Assembly (NCBI RefSeq): GCF_003205495.1
Contig: NZ_QJRX01000011.1
Span: 1-64,000 of the forward strand
Length of the DNA: 64,000 bases
Source: Aquipseudomonas alcaligenes
GTDB taxonomy: Bacteria > Pseudomonadota > Gammaproteobacteria > Pseudomonadales > Pseudomonadaceae
Direction of reading: 5' to 3'
Made by a program: the position numbers and the translations under genes. The notes beneath the pieces were generated by a model. The model did no database searches and was not told the DNA's origin. It worked only from the letters and a program-made list of their open reading frames with translations. Within the stretch, counting starts at the first letter, position 1. Each line of letters starts with the position of its first letter. Below, in pieces: positions 1 through 8,087 of the stretch.

Positions 1-61
1 GGATGGGGTGGGCGCGCCATGCGGGCTCCGCGACAGAGGGAAAGCGCGCAGTTTAACCGAG

Positions 62-84
62 CATCATCAAGCGCGTTGATGATG
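62..84. promoter_or_regulatory. Inverted repeat upstream of the alcohol dehydrogenase
   Basis: Perfect 9-bp arms CATCATCAA (62-70) and TTGATGATG (76-84) flank a 5-base GCGCG centre. It lies 64 bases before the dehydrogenase start. A -10-like TAAGCT follows at 106-111, which would put the repeat over the -35 region, so an operator is possible. It could instead be the terminator of a gene lying before the window, although no T tract follows it. Confidence 0.4.
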
Positions 85-147
85 TGCCGCAGCGCCGCAC
101 ATCCGGCTAAGCTGCTGCCATCGCATCGACTGCAGAGGACGCCGCAC

Positions 148-1173
148 ATGAGTACCGAACTCGCCACCTTCACCGGCTGGGCCGCCACCGCACCGGGCGC
201 GCCGCTCGAACGCCACAGCTATGACCCCGGCCCGCTGGGCGCCGAGGAGGTCGAGGTGGCCGTGGAGTACTGCGGCATCTGCCACTCCGACCAGTCGATG
301 ATCGACAACGAGTGGGGCAACGCCCGCTATCCCTTCATCCCCGGCCACGAGGTGGTCGGCACCATCGTCCGCGCCGGCGAGCAGGTGCGCGGCCTCAAGC
401 TCGGCCAGCGCGTCGGCATCGGCTGGTACAAGGGCAGCTGCATGCACTGCGGCTCGTGCATGGAAGGCTCGCACAACCTCTGTCGCACGGTGAAACCGAC
501 CATAGTCGGCAGCCACGGCGGCTTCGCCGATCGCCTGCGCGCGCACTGGGCCTGGGCCGTGCCGCTGCCGGCAGGGCTCGACCCGGCGCTGGTCGGCCCG
601 CTGTTCTGCGCCGGGTCCACGGTGTTCAGCCCGCTGCTGGAGTTCGACGTCAAGCCCACCGACCGGGTCGGCGTGGTCGGCATCGGCGGCCTCGGCCACC
701 TGGCCCTGCGCTTCCTCAACGCCTGGGGCTGCGAGGTCACCGCCTTCACCTCCTCGCTGAGCAAGCAGGAGGAAGCCATGCGCCTGGGCGCGCACAAGGT
801 GGTGGCGTCCACCGACGGCAAGGCGCTCAAGGCCATCGCCGGCACCCTCGACTTCCTGCTGGTCACCGCCAGCGCCGACCTGGACTGGAACGCCCTGCTC
901 GCCACCCTGCGCGGCAAGGGCCGCCTGCACTTCGTCGGCATAGTGCCGAGCGCCATCCCCACCCACGTGTTCAGCCTGATTCCGCAGCAGAAGAGCCTGT
1001 CCGGCTCGCCGGTAGGCTCGCCGTCGAGCATGGCGACCATGCTCGAGTTCTGCGCCCGCCACCAGATCCTGCCGCAGGTGGAGCACTTCCCGATGAGCCA
1101 GGTGAACGCCGCACTGGACCACCTGCGCGCCGGCAAGGCGCGCTACCGGGTGGTGCTGGACGCCAGCCGATGA
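148..1173 (+). CDS. Zinc-dependent alcohol dehydrogenase / aldehyde reductase (YahK/Ahr type)
   Basis: Cytosolic NAD(P)-dependent medium-chain dehydrogenase of 341 residues that interconverts alcohols and aldehydes. The catalytic zinc region is visible as CGICHSD (Cys42, His46 area) and GHEVVG. The structural zinc loop carries the Cys cluster GSCMHCGSC...NLC. The Rossmann glycine motif is GIGGLGHLAL. The open frame extends upstream to 19, but homology begins at the ATG at 148 (MSTELATFTGW), so that start was chosen. The next gene begins inside its stop codon (ATGA), which suggests translational coupling. The exact substrate cannot be read from sequence; broad aldehyde reduction is typical of this subfamily. 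Confidence 0.88.
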   Translation: MSTELATFTGWAATAPGAPLERHSYDPGPLGAEEVEVAVEYCGICHSDQSMIDNEWGNARYPFIPGHEVVGTIVRAGEQVRGLKLGQRVGIGWYKGSCMHCGSCMEGSHNLCRTVKPTIVGSHGGFADRLRAHWAWAVPLPAGLDPALVGPLFCAGSTVFSPLLEFDVKPTDRVGVVGIGGLGHLALRFLNAWGCEVTAFTSSLSKQEEAMRLGAHKVVASTDGKALKAIAGTLDFLLVTASADLDWNALLATLRGKGRLHFVGIVPSAIPTHVFSLIPQQKSLSGSPVGSPSSMATMLEFCARHQILPQVEHFPMSQVNAALDHLRAGKARYRVVLDASR

Positions 1174-1646
1174 GCGATCTGCTGCACTGGCGCCGCGCCC
1201 CAACCTGGCACCTGGGCGCGGTCGACGGCACCGACCGGCCGCGCCTGCTGCAGGTGTGGGAGGCGGCGGTGCGCGCCACCCACCACTTCCTCGCCGAGGA
1301 CGACATCCAGTTCTACCGGCGCATGCTCGCCGAGCAGTACTTCGACCTGGTGCGCCTGACCTGCCTGCGTGACGAGCAGGGCCGGCTGCAGGGCTTCTGC
1401 GGCACCGCCGAGGACCGCCTGGAGATGCTCTTCGTCGATCCGGCGCAGCACGGCCGCGGCCTGGGCAAGGCCCTGCTGCGCCACGCCATCGCGCAGGACG
1501 GCGTGCGCCTGGTCGACGTCAACGAACAGAACCCTGGCGCCGTGGCCTTCTACCTGGCCCAAGGCTTCGAGCGGATCGGCCGCTCCGAACTGGATGGCGC
1601 CGACAAGCCCTATCCGCTGCTGCACCTGCGCCTGCGCGGCGCCTGA
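1170..1646 (+). CDS. GNAT-family N-acetyltransferase
   Basis: A 158-residue acetyltransferase of the YjaB-like GNAT type, expected to move acetyl from acetyl-CoA to an amine. The acetyl-CoA pyrophosphate loop is seen as LFVDPAQHGRGLGKALL (R/Q-x-x-G-x-G/A pattern), followed by VDVNEQNPGAVAFYLAQGFE, the usual beta5-alpha4 signature. The ATG shares bases with the dehydrogenase stop, so the two genes form an operon. The acceptor substrate is unknown. It ends just before a palindromic repeat that separates it from the convergent amn gene. Confidence 0.82.
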   Translation: MSDLLHWRRAPTWHLGAVDGTDRPRLLQVWEAAVRATHHFLAEDDIQFYRRMLAEQYFDLVRLTCLRDEQGRLQGFCGTAEDRLEMLFVDPAQHGRGLGKALLRHAIAQDGVRLVDVNEQNPGAVAFYLAQGFERIGRSELDGADKPYPLLHLRLRGA

Positions 1647-1672
1647 CCCGGCTGACCTACATCGCGCTGTGG

Positions 1673-1695
1673 TAGCCCGGATGCAATCCGGGCTA
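1673..1695. repeat. Palindromic repeat, copy A (REP-like)
   Basis: TAGCCCGGAT (1673-1682), GCA, ATCCGGGCTA (1686-1695) is a perfect 10-bp inverted repeat lying between two convergent genes. The same core, CCGGATGCAATCCGG, recurs near 56929 and 61396. It probably works as a bidirectional transcript-end hairpin and belongs to a dispersed repeat family. Confidence 0.75.
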
Positions 1696-1715
1696 GGCTT
1701 GCGCCTCCGCGGCCC

Positions 1716-3182
1716 TTAGCGGAACGGCGGCTCGTCGAAGCTCCTCAGCTTGCGCGAGTGCAGCGAGTCGAGCTGGCAGCGCAGGCGGTCGAGGGCGGCG
1801 ATGCCGATCGCCAGGTGCTGGCTGACCGCGCGCTGGTAGAAGCCGGTGGCCGAGCCGGGCAGCTTGATCTCGCTGTGCAGCGGCTTGTCCGACACGCACA
1901 GCAAGGTGCCGTAGGGCACGCGCAGGCGGTAGCCCTGGGCGGCGATGGTGCCGCTCTCCATGTCCACCGCCACGGCGCGGGCCAGGTTGATCAGCGGCCG
2001 CTCGTGGGCCCAGTGCAGCTCCCAGTTGCGGTCGTCGTAGGTCAGCACGGTGCCGGTGCGCAGGCGCTTCTTCAGGGTCTCGCCACGCTCGCCGGTGACC
2101 TGTGCCGCCGCGTCCTGCAGGGCCTGCTGCACCTCGGCCAGGGCCGGGATGGGAATGTGCGGCGGCAGCACCCGGTCCAGTATGCCGTCCCTGCGCATGT
2201 AGGCATGGGCCAGCACGTAGTCGCCGATGGTCTGCGATTGGCGCAGGCCGCCGCAGTGGCCGATCATCAGCCAGCAGTGCGGGCGCAGCACGGCCAGGTG
2301 GTCGGTGATGTTCTTGGCGTTGGACGGGCCGACGCCGATGTTGACCAGGGTGATGCCGTGGCCGTCGGCGGCGATCAGGTGGTAGGCCGGCATTTGGTAG
2401 CGGTGCCAGACCACCGCGTCGGCCACCGCCTGGGCATCCTCCTCCGAGGTGCCGCGCTCGATGATCACGTTGCCCGGCAGCACCATGCGCACGAAGCGCG
2501 GGTTCTCGCGCAGCTGCTCCAGGCCGTGGCGGATGAACTGGTCGACATAGCGGTGGTAGTTGGTCAGCAGGATCCACGGCTGCACGTGGCGCCAGTCGCT
2601 GCCGGTGTAGTGCACCAGGCGGCGCAGGGAGAAGTCGGTGCGCGCAGCGTCGAACAGCGCCAGCGGCAGGTCGCCGCTGTCGCCCCAGTCGTACAGGCCG
2701 TCGGCCACCGAGTCGGTGGCGGCGGACAGGTCGGTGCTGGGGAACACCCGCGCCAGCTCGGCGGCGCTCACCCCGGAACCGGCCAGCTCGTCGCCCTGCT
2801 CGACCACATAGGGGTAGGGAATGTTCTGCTGGCTGAAGCCGACCTCGACGGTGACGGTGAAGTCCTCCATCAGCGGGCGCAGCTGGTCCAGCAGGTAGCC
2901 GCGAAAGTCCTGCGGGTGGGTCACGGTGACCCGGTAGGTGCCTGGCACCTGCACCTTGGCGTAGGCGCGTACGCTGCTCGGCACCTCGCCCTGGCAGTGG
3001 TAGGTCAGGCGCAGCTCGGGGTAGCGGAACAGCGCGCGCTCGTCCTCGCCGGGCTGACTGCGTTCCTTGAGGTAGCGCTTGAGCGCCAGGCTCAGCGCAC
3101 CGCTGGCCTGACGATGCAGCTCGGCGAGGCGCTCGACGGCCTCCTCGGCGGTACGGGCGACGACGAAATCGGTAGCACTCAC
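1716..3182 (-). CDS. amn: AMP nucleosidase
   Basis: Hydrolyses AMP to adenine and ribose 5-phosphate, adjusting the purine nucleotide pool in the cytosol. At 488 residues it is close to the E. coli Amn length. The N-terminal Amn-specific domain (about 1-180) is followed by a nucleoside-phosphorylase-like domain with NIGVGPSNAKNITDHLAVLRPHCWLMIGHCGGLR and VDMESGTIAAQGYRLRVPYGTLLCVSDKPLH, where the conserved Glu contacts the ribose. The start ATG at 3182 has an AG-rich stretch upstream. It is convergent with the acetyltransferase and divergent from the secreted protein at 3295. It is a single-gene unit. Confidence 0.95.
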   Translation of the reverse strand: MSATDFVVARTAEEAVERLAELHRQASGALSLALKRYLKERSQPGEDERALFRYPELRLTYHCQGEVPSSVRAYAKVQVPGTYRVTVTHPQDFRGYLLDQLRPLMEDFTVTVEVGFSQQNIPYPYVVEQGDELAGSGVSAAELARVFPSTDLSAATDSVADGLYDWGDSGDLPLALFDAARTDFSLRRLVHYTGSDWRHVQPWILLTNYHRYVDQFIRHGLEQLRENPRFVRMVLPGNVIIERGTSEEDAQAVADAVVWHRYQMPAYHLIAADGHGITLVNIGVGPSNAKNITDHLAVLRPHCWLMIGHCGGLRQSQTIGDYVLAHAYMRRDGILDRVLPPHIPIPALAEVQQALQDAAAQVTGERGETLKKRLRTGTVLTYDDRNWELHWAHERPLINLARAVAVDMESGTIAAQGYRLRVPYGTLLCVSDKPLHSEIKLPGSATGFYQRAVSQHLAIGIAALDRLRCQLDSLHSRKLRSFDEPPFR

Positions 3183-3294
3183 GGGGCAGCTTCCTGGCTG
3201 TGGCGATGGCCCTATCTTGCGCCTCGGCGCCCGCCGCCGGCAAACCCGGCGCGGGCCATCTAGGCTTGTTCTACCGCCGCCAAGGAGAGCCGCC

Positions 3295-3993
3295 GTGTAC
3301 CGTCTGCCGATCCTCTGCCTGCTGCTTGCCGCCCCGGCCCTGGCCGCCGAGCTGGATGGTCGCTACCAGGGCACGCTGGACGAGCGGCCGACCGAGCTGA
3401 TCCTGCGCAGCCAGGAGCAGCGGGTGGAGGGCGAATACCGCGAGGGCAGCCGCAGCTTCCGCCTCAGCGGCAGCTTCGATGGCCAGGCGCTGCAGGCGCA
3501 GATCAGCGATGCGGATTCCGGCCAGGTGCTGGCCAACATGAACGCCAACTACGCCAACGACATGCTCGCCGCCAGCCTGGCCGCGCGCGACCCCGCCAGC
3601 GGCGCGACGCTGGTGCGCGAGGGCCTGTTCCAGCGGGTCGCCCCGCCACCACCGCCAGCCGACCCCGACCACGACCCGAGCCTGGTCGGTACCTGGGTCT
3701 ACGAGCAGGACGGCGATGCCGCGCTGGGCGGGCCGGGCAGCGTGACCACCCTGCGCATCCGCGCCGACGGCAGCATCGACCAGTGGCGCCGCAGCGTCAG
3801 CGGCGGCAGCGAGTGGAGCTACGACCGCCCCGGCGAGCTGCAGTACAGCGGGCGCTGGCGCAGCGAGCAGGGCCTGTTGCTGGTGCAGCTGAAGGGCGCG
3901 CGCGAGTACCAGCCGGCGGCGCGCTACCGCTTCCGCGCGCCCTTCCTGGTGACCGAGAGCAACACCGGCGAGATGCTCTGGCAGCGGCGCTGA
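3295..3993 (+). CDS. Secreted protein of unknown function
   Basis: Starts at GTG 3295 behind a strong AAGGAGA site (3282-3288). The product is 232 residues. The first 20 residues (MYRLPILCLLLAAPALAAEL) form a signal peptide with an A-L-A cleavage site, so a periplasmic location is expected. The body looks like two beta-rich halves joined by a proline linker (APPPPPADPDHD). Each half has a W/Y-rich, lipocalin-like pattern, for example LVGTWVYEQDGD and LQYSGRWRSEQGLLLVQL. I do not recognise the family. It ends 6 bases from the convergent cobalt permease gene with no visible terminator between them. Confidence 0.75.
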   Translation: MYRLPILCLLLAAPALAAELDGRYQGTLDERPTELILRSQEQRVEGEYREGSRSFRLSGSFDGQALQAQISDADSGQVLANMNANYANDMLAASLAARDPASGATLVREGLFQRVAPPPPPADPDHDPSLVGTWVYEQDGDAALGGPGSVTTLRIRADGSIDQWRRSVSGGSEWSYDRPGELQYSGRWRSEQGLLLVQLKGAREYQPAARYRFRAPFLVTESNTGEMLWQRR

Positions 3994-3999
3994 ACGACC

Positions 4000-4680
4000 T
4001 CAGGCCGGCTTGTGCAGGCGCACGTTGAACAGCGGCCCCTGGCTGTAGCGGGCCAGGGTCTTGGCAACAGCCAGCACGCCCAGGTCGATCAGCGGCTCGA
4101 GCAGGATCACGCTCATGTAGGCCAGACCGAAGCTGCCGACGGACAGCAGGTTCTCGGCGGAGAAGCCGTTGCCGTAGAAGGCCCAGAAGGCCACCCAGGC
4201 GACGATGCCGCCCTGGTAGGCGGTGGACAGCGCCAGGGCCTGCCTGTAGCTGGTGTCCACATAGGCGGTGCGCGCCGGGATGATGCGCCGGGCCAGCAGG
4301 TGGATACCCCACAGCGGCAACAGCAGGGTGGTGACGTTCATGCCGTACTGCGGCAGGTCGAACGGGGCGAACAGCAGGCCCTGCAGCAGCAGGCCGGCGG
4401 CCAGGCCGATGGCCGCGGCGCCGGCGCCGAACAGCAGCAGCAGGGTCGAGCCGAGGATCAGGTGGACTTCCGAGACGCCCACCGGATGGTGCGGCAGGAC
4501 CTCGAAGAAGCAGAACACCAGGGCCGTGGTGAGCAGGCTGCGCAGGGCCAGGGCAGCTGCCCCGCCATTGTCGCGCAGGCTGTCGCGGGCGAGCTTGGCC
4601 GTGAGCGCGAAGGCGCCTGCGGCGGTGGCATAACTGAGGAAGAGCTTGGCGCCGGCAACGACGTCGGGTTCGATGTGCAT
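4000..4680 (-). CDS. Energy-coupling-factor permease, CbiM family (probable cobalt uptake)
   Basis: Inner-membrane protein of 226 residues with about six hydrophobic segments. It begins MHIEP; the Met-His N-terminus is the metal-binding feature of CbiM proteins. Conserved histidines occur in FFEVLPHHPVGVSEVHLILGS. The open frame runs far upstream, but the ATG at 4680 is chosen because it gives the family N-terminus and has an AAGGA site just before it. A cobalamin riboswitch precedes it, which supports cobalt import for B12 synthesis. No CbiN, CbiQ or CbiO partner gene is adjacent, so either they are encoded elsewhere or the protein works alone. Confidence 0.82.
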   Translation of the reverse strand: MHIEPDVVAGAKLFLSYATAAGAFALTAKLARDSLRDNGGAAALALRSLLTTALVFCFFEVLPHHPVGVSEVHLILGSTLLLLFGAGAAAIGLAAGLLLQGLLFAPFDLPQYGMNVTTLLLPLWGIHLLARRIIPARTAYVDTSYRQALALSTAYQGGIVAWVAFWAFYGNGFSAENLLSVGSFGLAYMSVILLEPLIDLGVLAVAKTLARYSQGPLFNVRLHKPA

Positions 4681-4744
4681 GAGGGTTCCTTGGTCGCGCC
4701 CACCGCGCGACGGTTCGGATGGAGGAATGGGCGCGAACGCCCGC

Positions 4745-4900
4745 AGGCGATGGCAGGTCTCCTGGCTCGCGGCTTGGCACTTCGCCCGCCTTCCCAGCCG
4801 TTCGGGCCAGTGGCGTGTGGGCGTCGTTCGCCGCTTACAGTTGCGGGGGCAGCCAGGGCATTGGCGACACGCGCCGCACCCTGTTCCCTTTTCATCCGCC
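4745..4900 (-). promoter_or_regulatory. Cobalamin (B12) riboswitch
   Basis: Read on the minus strand, the segment holds the conserved adenosylcobalamin aptamer parts in order: AAAAGGGAAC, then GGCTGCCCCCGCAACTGTAA followed by GCGG, then the B12 box AGCCAGGAGACCTGC (4753-4767). GATG (4893-4896) and CATC (4749-4752) can close P1. Downstream are a GGGCG-TTCG-CGCCC hairpin (4729-4742) and a GTCGCGC/GCGCGAC hairpin (4693-4711) lying directly before the AAGGA site of the CbiM gene. Control of translation start therefore looks likely. High B12 should turn the permease off. Confidence 0.95.
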
Positions 4901-4924
4901 CGAGGGGCGGAACCATCGGCGGCC

Positions 4925-4953
4925 ACCTTAGCGCCATGCGCCGGCAAAAGACA
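4925..4953 (-). promoter_or_regulatory. Possible promoter for the riboswitch-CbiM transcript
   Basis: On the minus strand TGTCTT (4953-4948), 17 bases, TAAGGT (4930-4925). The predicted start near 4918 would place the aptamer about 20 bases into the RNA. The -35 match is weak. Confidence 0.4.
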
Positions 4954-4969
4954 GCCCGTCCGCCACGCA

Positions 4970-4998
4970 TTGACCCCGGCCAGGCCCCGTCCTAGACT
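4970..4998 (+). promoter_or_regulatory. Probable sigma-70 promoter for the MFS transcript
   Basis: TTGACC (4970-4975), a 17-base spacer and TAGACT (4993-4998). This is one of the better sigma-70 matches in the window and faces away from the riboswitch promoter. Transcription would start near 5006, leaving a leader of about 275 bases before the MFS gene at 5281. That leader holds a possible short ORF and a hairpin over the ribosome site. Confidence 0.55.
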
Positions 4999-5032
4999 GC
5001 GCGCCCTACAGATCACGCCGTCCACCGCCGCC

Positions 5033-5170
5033 ATGTCGTCGCTCGCCCACCTGCCCTGCTCCGCCCAGCCCGACCCGCGGCTGCTGGCGCGCACCTGGCC
5101 GCGTGACGCCCTGCAACGCCGCCGGCGCAGCGTACTGTTCGCCTTCACCTTCTCTCCCCCCGCCGCCTGA
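5033..5170 (+). CDS. Possible 45-residue leader peptide ORF
   Basis: First ATG after the promoter at 4970-4998. It encodes 45 residues with an Arg run (LQRRRRSV) and a Phe/Pro-rich end (FAFTFSPPAA). No convincing Shine-Dalgarno site precedes it and I do not recognise the sequence. In GC-rich DNA an ORF of this length can occur by chance. It is listed because it sits in an otherwise unexplained long leader. The rest of the 4901-5280 gap holds the two promoters and the hairpin at 5249. Confidence 0.2.
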   Translation: MSSLAHLPCSAQPDPRLLARTWPRDALQRRRRSVLFAFTFSPPAA

Positions 5171-5248
5171 ACGCGCCTCTGCCCCGCGCAGAGTCCCGAC
5201 CCCGTCTCGCCCGCGCACTCGCGGGCAGCCGTCTTTCATGCTTGCAAG

Positions 5249-5269
5249 ACCCGCCAGGTGCTGGCGGGT
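5249..5269 (+). promoter_or_regulatory. Hairpin overlapping the MFS ribosome-binding region
   Basis: ACCCGCCAG (5249-5257), GTG loop, CTGGCGGGT (5261-5269): a perfect 9-bp stem. It ends just before the GGGAG (5270-5273 region) that serves as the likely ribosome site for the ATG at 5281, so folding could limit access. There is no T tract, so a simple terminator is less likely. Confidence 0.5.
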
Positions 5270-5280
5270 GGGAGTATTCG

Positions 5281-6444
5281 ATGCGTTCTTCCTGGCTTCT
5301 CGCCGTTCTGATCTTCGCCGTGTCCGTGGTCGGCCTGAGCATGGGCACCAGTCTGCCGCTGGTGGCCCTGCGCCTGCACGCGAGCGGCTCCGGCAGCCTG
5401 CTGATCGGCCTTTTCTCGGCGCTGCCGGCGGCCGGCATGATCCTCGCCGCCCTGCTGGTCGGCCGCCTGAGCCGGCGCTACAGCGGGCGCCGGCTGTACC
5501 TGGCCTGTTTCACCCTGTGCCTGCTGGGCACTGCCGCGCTGCTGCCGACCGAACCGCCGCTGGCGCTGCTGGCCGGCGCGCGCCTGCTGCTGGGCATCGG
5601 CATGGGCGTGCTGGTGATCCTCGGCGAATCCTGGGTCAACGAGCTCTGCGACGAACGCCGGCGCGGCCAGGTCGTCGCGCTCTACGCCGCCTGCTTCACC
5701 GGCTGCCAGCTGGGCGGCCCGGCGATGATCGGCCTGTTCGGCGCGCAGAGCGCCTGGCCGGTGCTGCTGGTGGTGCTGGCCAACCTGCTGGCCCTGACGC
5801 TGGTCTGGCACAGCCTGCCGGCCGCCTGGTCGGAGCCGACCGAAGCGGGGCCGCGGCGCTTTTCCCTGCTCGGCATCATCCGCGTGGCCCCGGCGCTGTG
5901 CCTGGGCGTGCTGTTCTTCGCCTTCTTCGATGCGGTGGTGCTGTCGCTGTTCCCGGTGTACGCCAGCGGCCACGGCTGGGCGGTGGGCGTGGCGGCGCTG
6001 ATGGCCAGCGTGATCCTGGCCGGCGACATGCTGTTCCAGGTGCCGCTGGGCTGGCTGTCCGACCGCCTCGACCGGCGCGCCCTGCACCTGGGCTGCGGGG
6101 TGCTGACGCTAGCCCTGGGCCTGGCCCTGCCCTGGCTGATCGTCCAGCGTGAGTTGCTATGGCCGGCGCTGGTGCTGCTCGGCGCGGCGGCCGGCGGCAT
6201 CTACACCCTGGCCCTGGTGCTGATCGGCCAGCACTTTCGTGGCCCCGACCTGGTCACCGCCAATGCCTGCGTCGGCCTGCTCTGGGGTGTCGGCAGCCTG
6301 CTCGGCCCGCTGCTCAGCGGTGCGCTGATGGACGTCGGCCCGCAGGGCCTGCCGCTGGCCCTGTGCCTGGCCGCCAGCCTGTTCGTGGTGGCGGCCCTGG
6401 GCGCCCTGCCGCTGGCGCGGCGGGCGCTGCCCCGGCTCAGGTGA
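5281..6444 (+). CDS. MFS transporter (YcaD-like)
   Basis: Inner-membrane transporter of the major facilitator superfamily, 387 residues with about 12 hydrophobic segments. The loop between helices 2 and 3 reads GRLSRRYSGRRLYL, and helix 4-5 has GARLLLGIGMGVLVILGESWVNE, resembling YcaD-type sugar/drug MFS proteins. A second loop motif, GWLSDRLDRR, marks the C-terminal half. The ATG at 5281 was chosen because the upstream part of the frame is not hydrophobic and lacks similarity. The substrate is unknown. Its last 8 bases overlap the end of the convergent acyl-CoA dehydrogenase gene. Confidence 0.82.
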   Translation: MRSSWLLAVLIFAVSVVGLSMGTSLPLVALRLHASGSGSLLIGLFSALPAAGMILAALLVGRLSRRYSGRRLYLACFTLCLLGTAALLPTEPPLALLAGARLLLGIGMGVLVILGESWVNELCDERRRGQVVALYAACFTGCQLGGPAMIGLFGAQSAWPVLLVVLANLLALTLVWHSLPAAWSEPTEAGPRRFSLLGIIRVAPALCLGVLFFAFFDAVVLSLFPVYASGHGWAVGVAALMASVILAGDMLFQVPLGWLSDRLDRRALHLGCGVLTLALGLALPWLIVQRELLWPALVLLGAAAGGIYTLALVLIGQHFRGPDLVTANACVGLLWGVGSLLGPLLSGALMDVGPQGLPLALCLAASLFVVAALGALPLARRALPRLR

Positions 6445-8086
6445 GGTGCGGGGTGCTGCGCGCCAGCAGCGCCTCGGCGTCGACGCAACGCGGCAGGGTG
6501 CCGTAGACGCGGCCGCCCTCGCCCAGGCGGCTGGCGATAAAGGCGTCGGACACCGTGGCGTTGCCGGCCTCCAGCAGCAGCTTGGCCTGCAGGGCCACGG
6601 CCACGTCTTCGGTGAGCTGGCGGGCGCGGTACTGGATGTCGGCGGTGTCGCGGAAGTCGGCCTGCAGCTTGCCGATGTGCGCCTTCAGGCGCGCGTCGCC
6701 GTGGCCGTCGCCCAGCTCGGCGAACAGCGCGTCGAGCACCCCGGCCTCCTTGGACAGGGCGCGCAGCACGTCCAGGCACTGCACGTTGCCCGAGCCTTCC
6801 CAGATCGAGTTGACCGGCGCCTCGCGGTACAGACGCGGCAGTATGGTTTCCTCGACATAGCCGGCGCCGCCCATGCACTCCTGGGCCTCGTTGATCATCG
6901 CGGGCGCGCGCTTGCAGATCCAGTACTTGCCGATGGCGGTGACCAGGCGGGCGAACTTGTCTTCCTGATCAATGTGCGGGTTGTCCAGCGCCTTGCCCAT
7001 GCGCATGGTCAGGGCCAGCGCCGCCTCGCTCTCCAGGGCCAGGTCGGCCAGCACGTTCTGCATCAGCGGCTGCTCGGCCAGCACGCGTCCGCCGACCTTG
7101 CGATGCGCGCAGTGGTGCGCGGCCTGGGTCAGGGCCTGACGCATCAGGCTGCTGGAGCCGATCATGCAGTCGAAGCGGGTCAGCGCGACCATCTCGATGA
7201 TGGTCGGCACGCCGCGGCCTTCTTCGCCGACCATCCAGGCCAGGGCACCGCGGAACTCCACCTCGCTGGAGGCGTTGGCCCAGTTGCCCAGCTTGTTCTT
7301 CAGGCGCTGGATGTAGAACTGGTTGCGCGTGCCGTCCGGGCGATGGCGCGGCAGCAGGAAGCAGCTCAGGCCCTTGTCGGTGTAGGCCAGGGTGAGGAAG
7401 GCGTCGCACATCGGCGCCGAGCAGAACCACTTGTGGCCGACCAGCTCGTAGGCCTGGCCCGGGCCGGGGATGCCGACCGCATGGGCCCTGGTGGTATTGG
7501 CACGCACATCGGTGCCGCCCTGCTTCTCGGTCATGGCCATGCCGATGGTAACCCCGGCCTTCTGTTCGATGCCGACGTTGCGTGGGTCGTACTGGGTGGC
7601 GAGGATCTTCGGCAGCCAGATCTCGGCCAGGTTCGGCTGCAGCTTGAGCGCCGGCACGGCGGCGTAGGTCATGGTCAGCGGGCAGGCGTTGCCGGCCTCC
7701 GGCTGGTTGTGCAGGTAGTTCAGCGCGGCGCGGGCCACCTGGGCGCCTTCGCGCGGGTCACGCCAGGGCAGCGAGGGGATGCCGTGTTCGATGGCCGTGC
7801 GCATCAGCTCGTGGTAGGCCGGGTGGAACTCCACCAGGTCGACGCGGTTGCCGTAGCGGTCATGGCTCTTGAACACCGGCTTGTTCTCGTTGGCCAGGAA
7901 GCCGGCCTGCATCAGCGGCCCCCCGGCCAGGGCGCCGTAGGCCTGCAGCTGGTCCTCGGCCCAGCCGCCGCCGAAGCGCCGGGTCCACTCCTGCAGCGGC
8001 AGGTCGAGGCGGTACAGGTTGGCGCCATCGAGGCTCGGCACCTGGTTGAACACTTCGTGGGTTTCCGCGTACTGCTGCAGGGACAT
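6437..8086 (-). CDS. AidB-like acyl-CoA dehydrogenase
   Basis: FAD-dependent acyl-CoA dehydrogenase-fold protein of 549 residues, the length of the AidB branch rather than the usual 380-residue enzymes. It begins with the AidB-type lead HEVFNQVPSLDGANLYRLD. It carries GMAMTEKQGGTDVRANTT (FAD/substrate loop), HKWFCSAPMCDAFLTLA and the C-terminal ECMGGAGYVEETILPRLYREAPVNSIWEGSGNVQCLDVLR. E. coli AidB is linked to protection from alkylating agents and binds DNA; whether this protein does so is unknown. It follows the tetR gene by one base, and the pair is probably self-regulated through the operator at 8754. Confidence 0.9.
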   Translation of the reverse strand: MSLQQYAETHEVFNQVPSLDGANLYRLDLPLQEWTRRFGGGWAEDQLQAYGALAGGPLMQAGFLANENKPVFKSHDRYGNRVDLVEFHPAYHELMRTAIEHGIPSLPWRDPREGAQVARAALNYLHNQPEAGNACPLTMTYAAVPALKLQPNLAEIWLPKILATQYDPRNVGIEQKAGVTIGMAMTEKQGGTDVRANTTRAHAVGIPGPGQAYELVGHKWFCSAPMCDAFLTLAYTDKGLSCFLLPRHRPDGTRNQFYIQRLKNKLGNWANASSEVEFRGALAWMVGEEGRGVPTIIEMVALTRFDCMIGSSSLMRQALTQAAHHCAHRKVGGRVLAEQPLMQNVLADLALESEAALALTMRMGKALDNPHIDQEDKFARLVTAIGKYWICKRAPAMINEAQECMGGAGYVEETILPRLYREAPVNSIWEGSGNVQCLDVLRALSKEAGVLDALFAELGDGHGDARLKAHIGKLQADFRDTADIQYRARQLTEDVAVALQAKLLLEAGNATVSDAFIASRLGEGGRVYGTLPRCVDAEALLARSTPHLT

Positions 8087-8087
8087 G

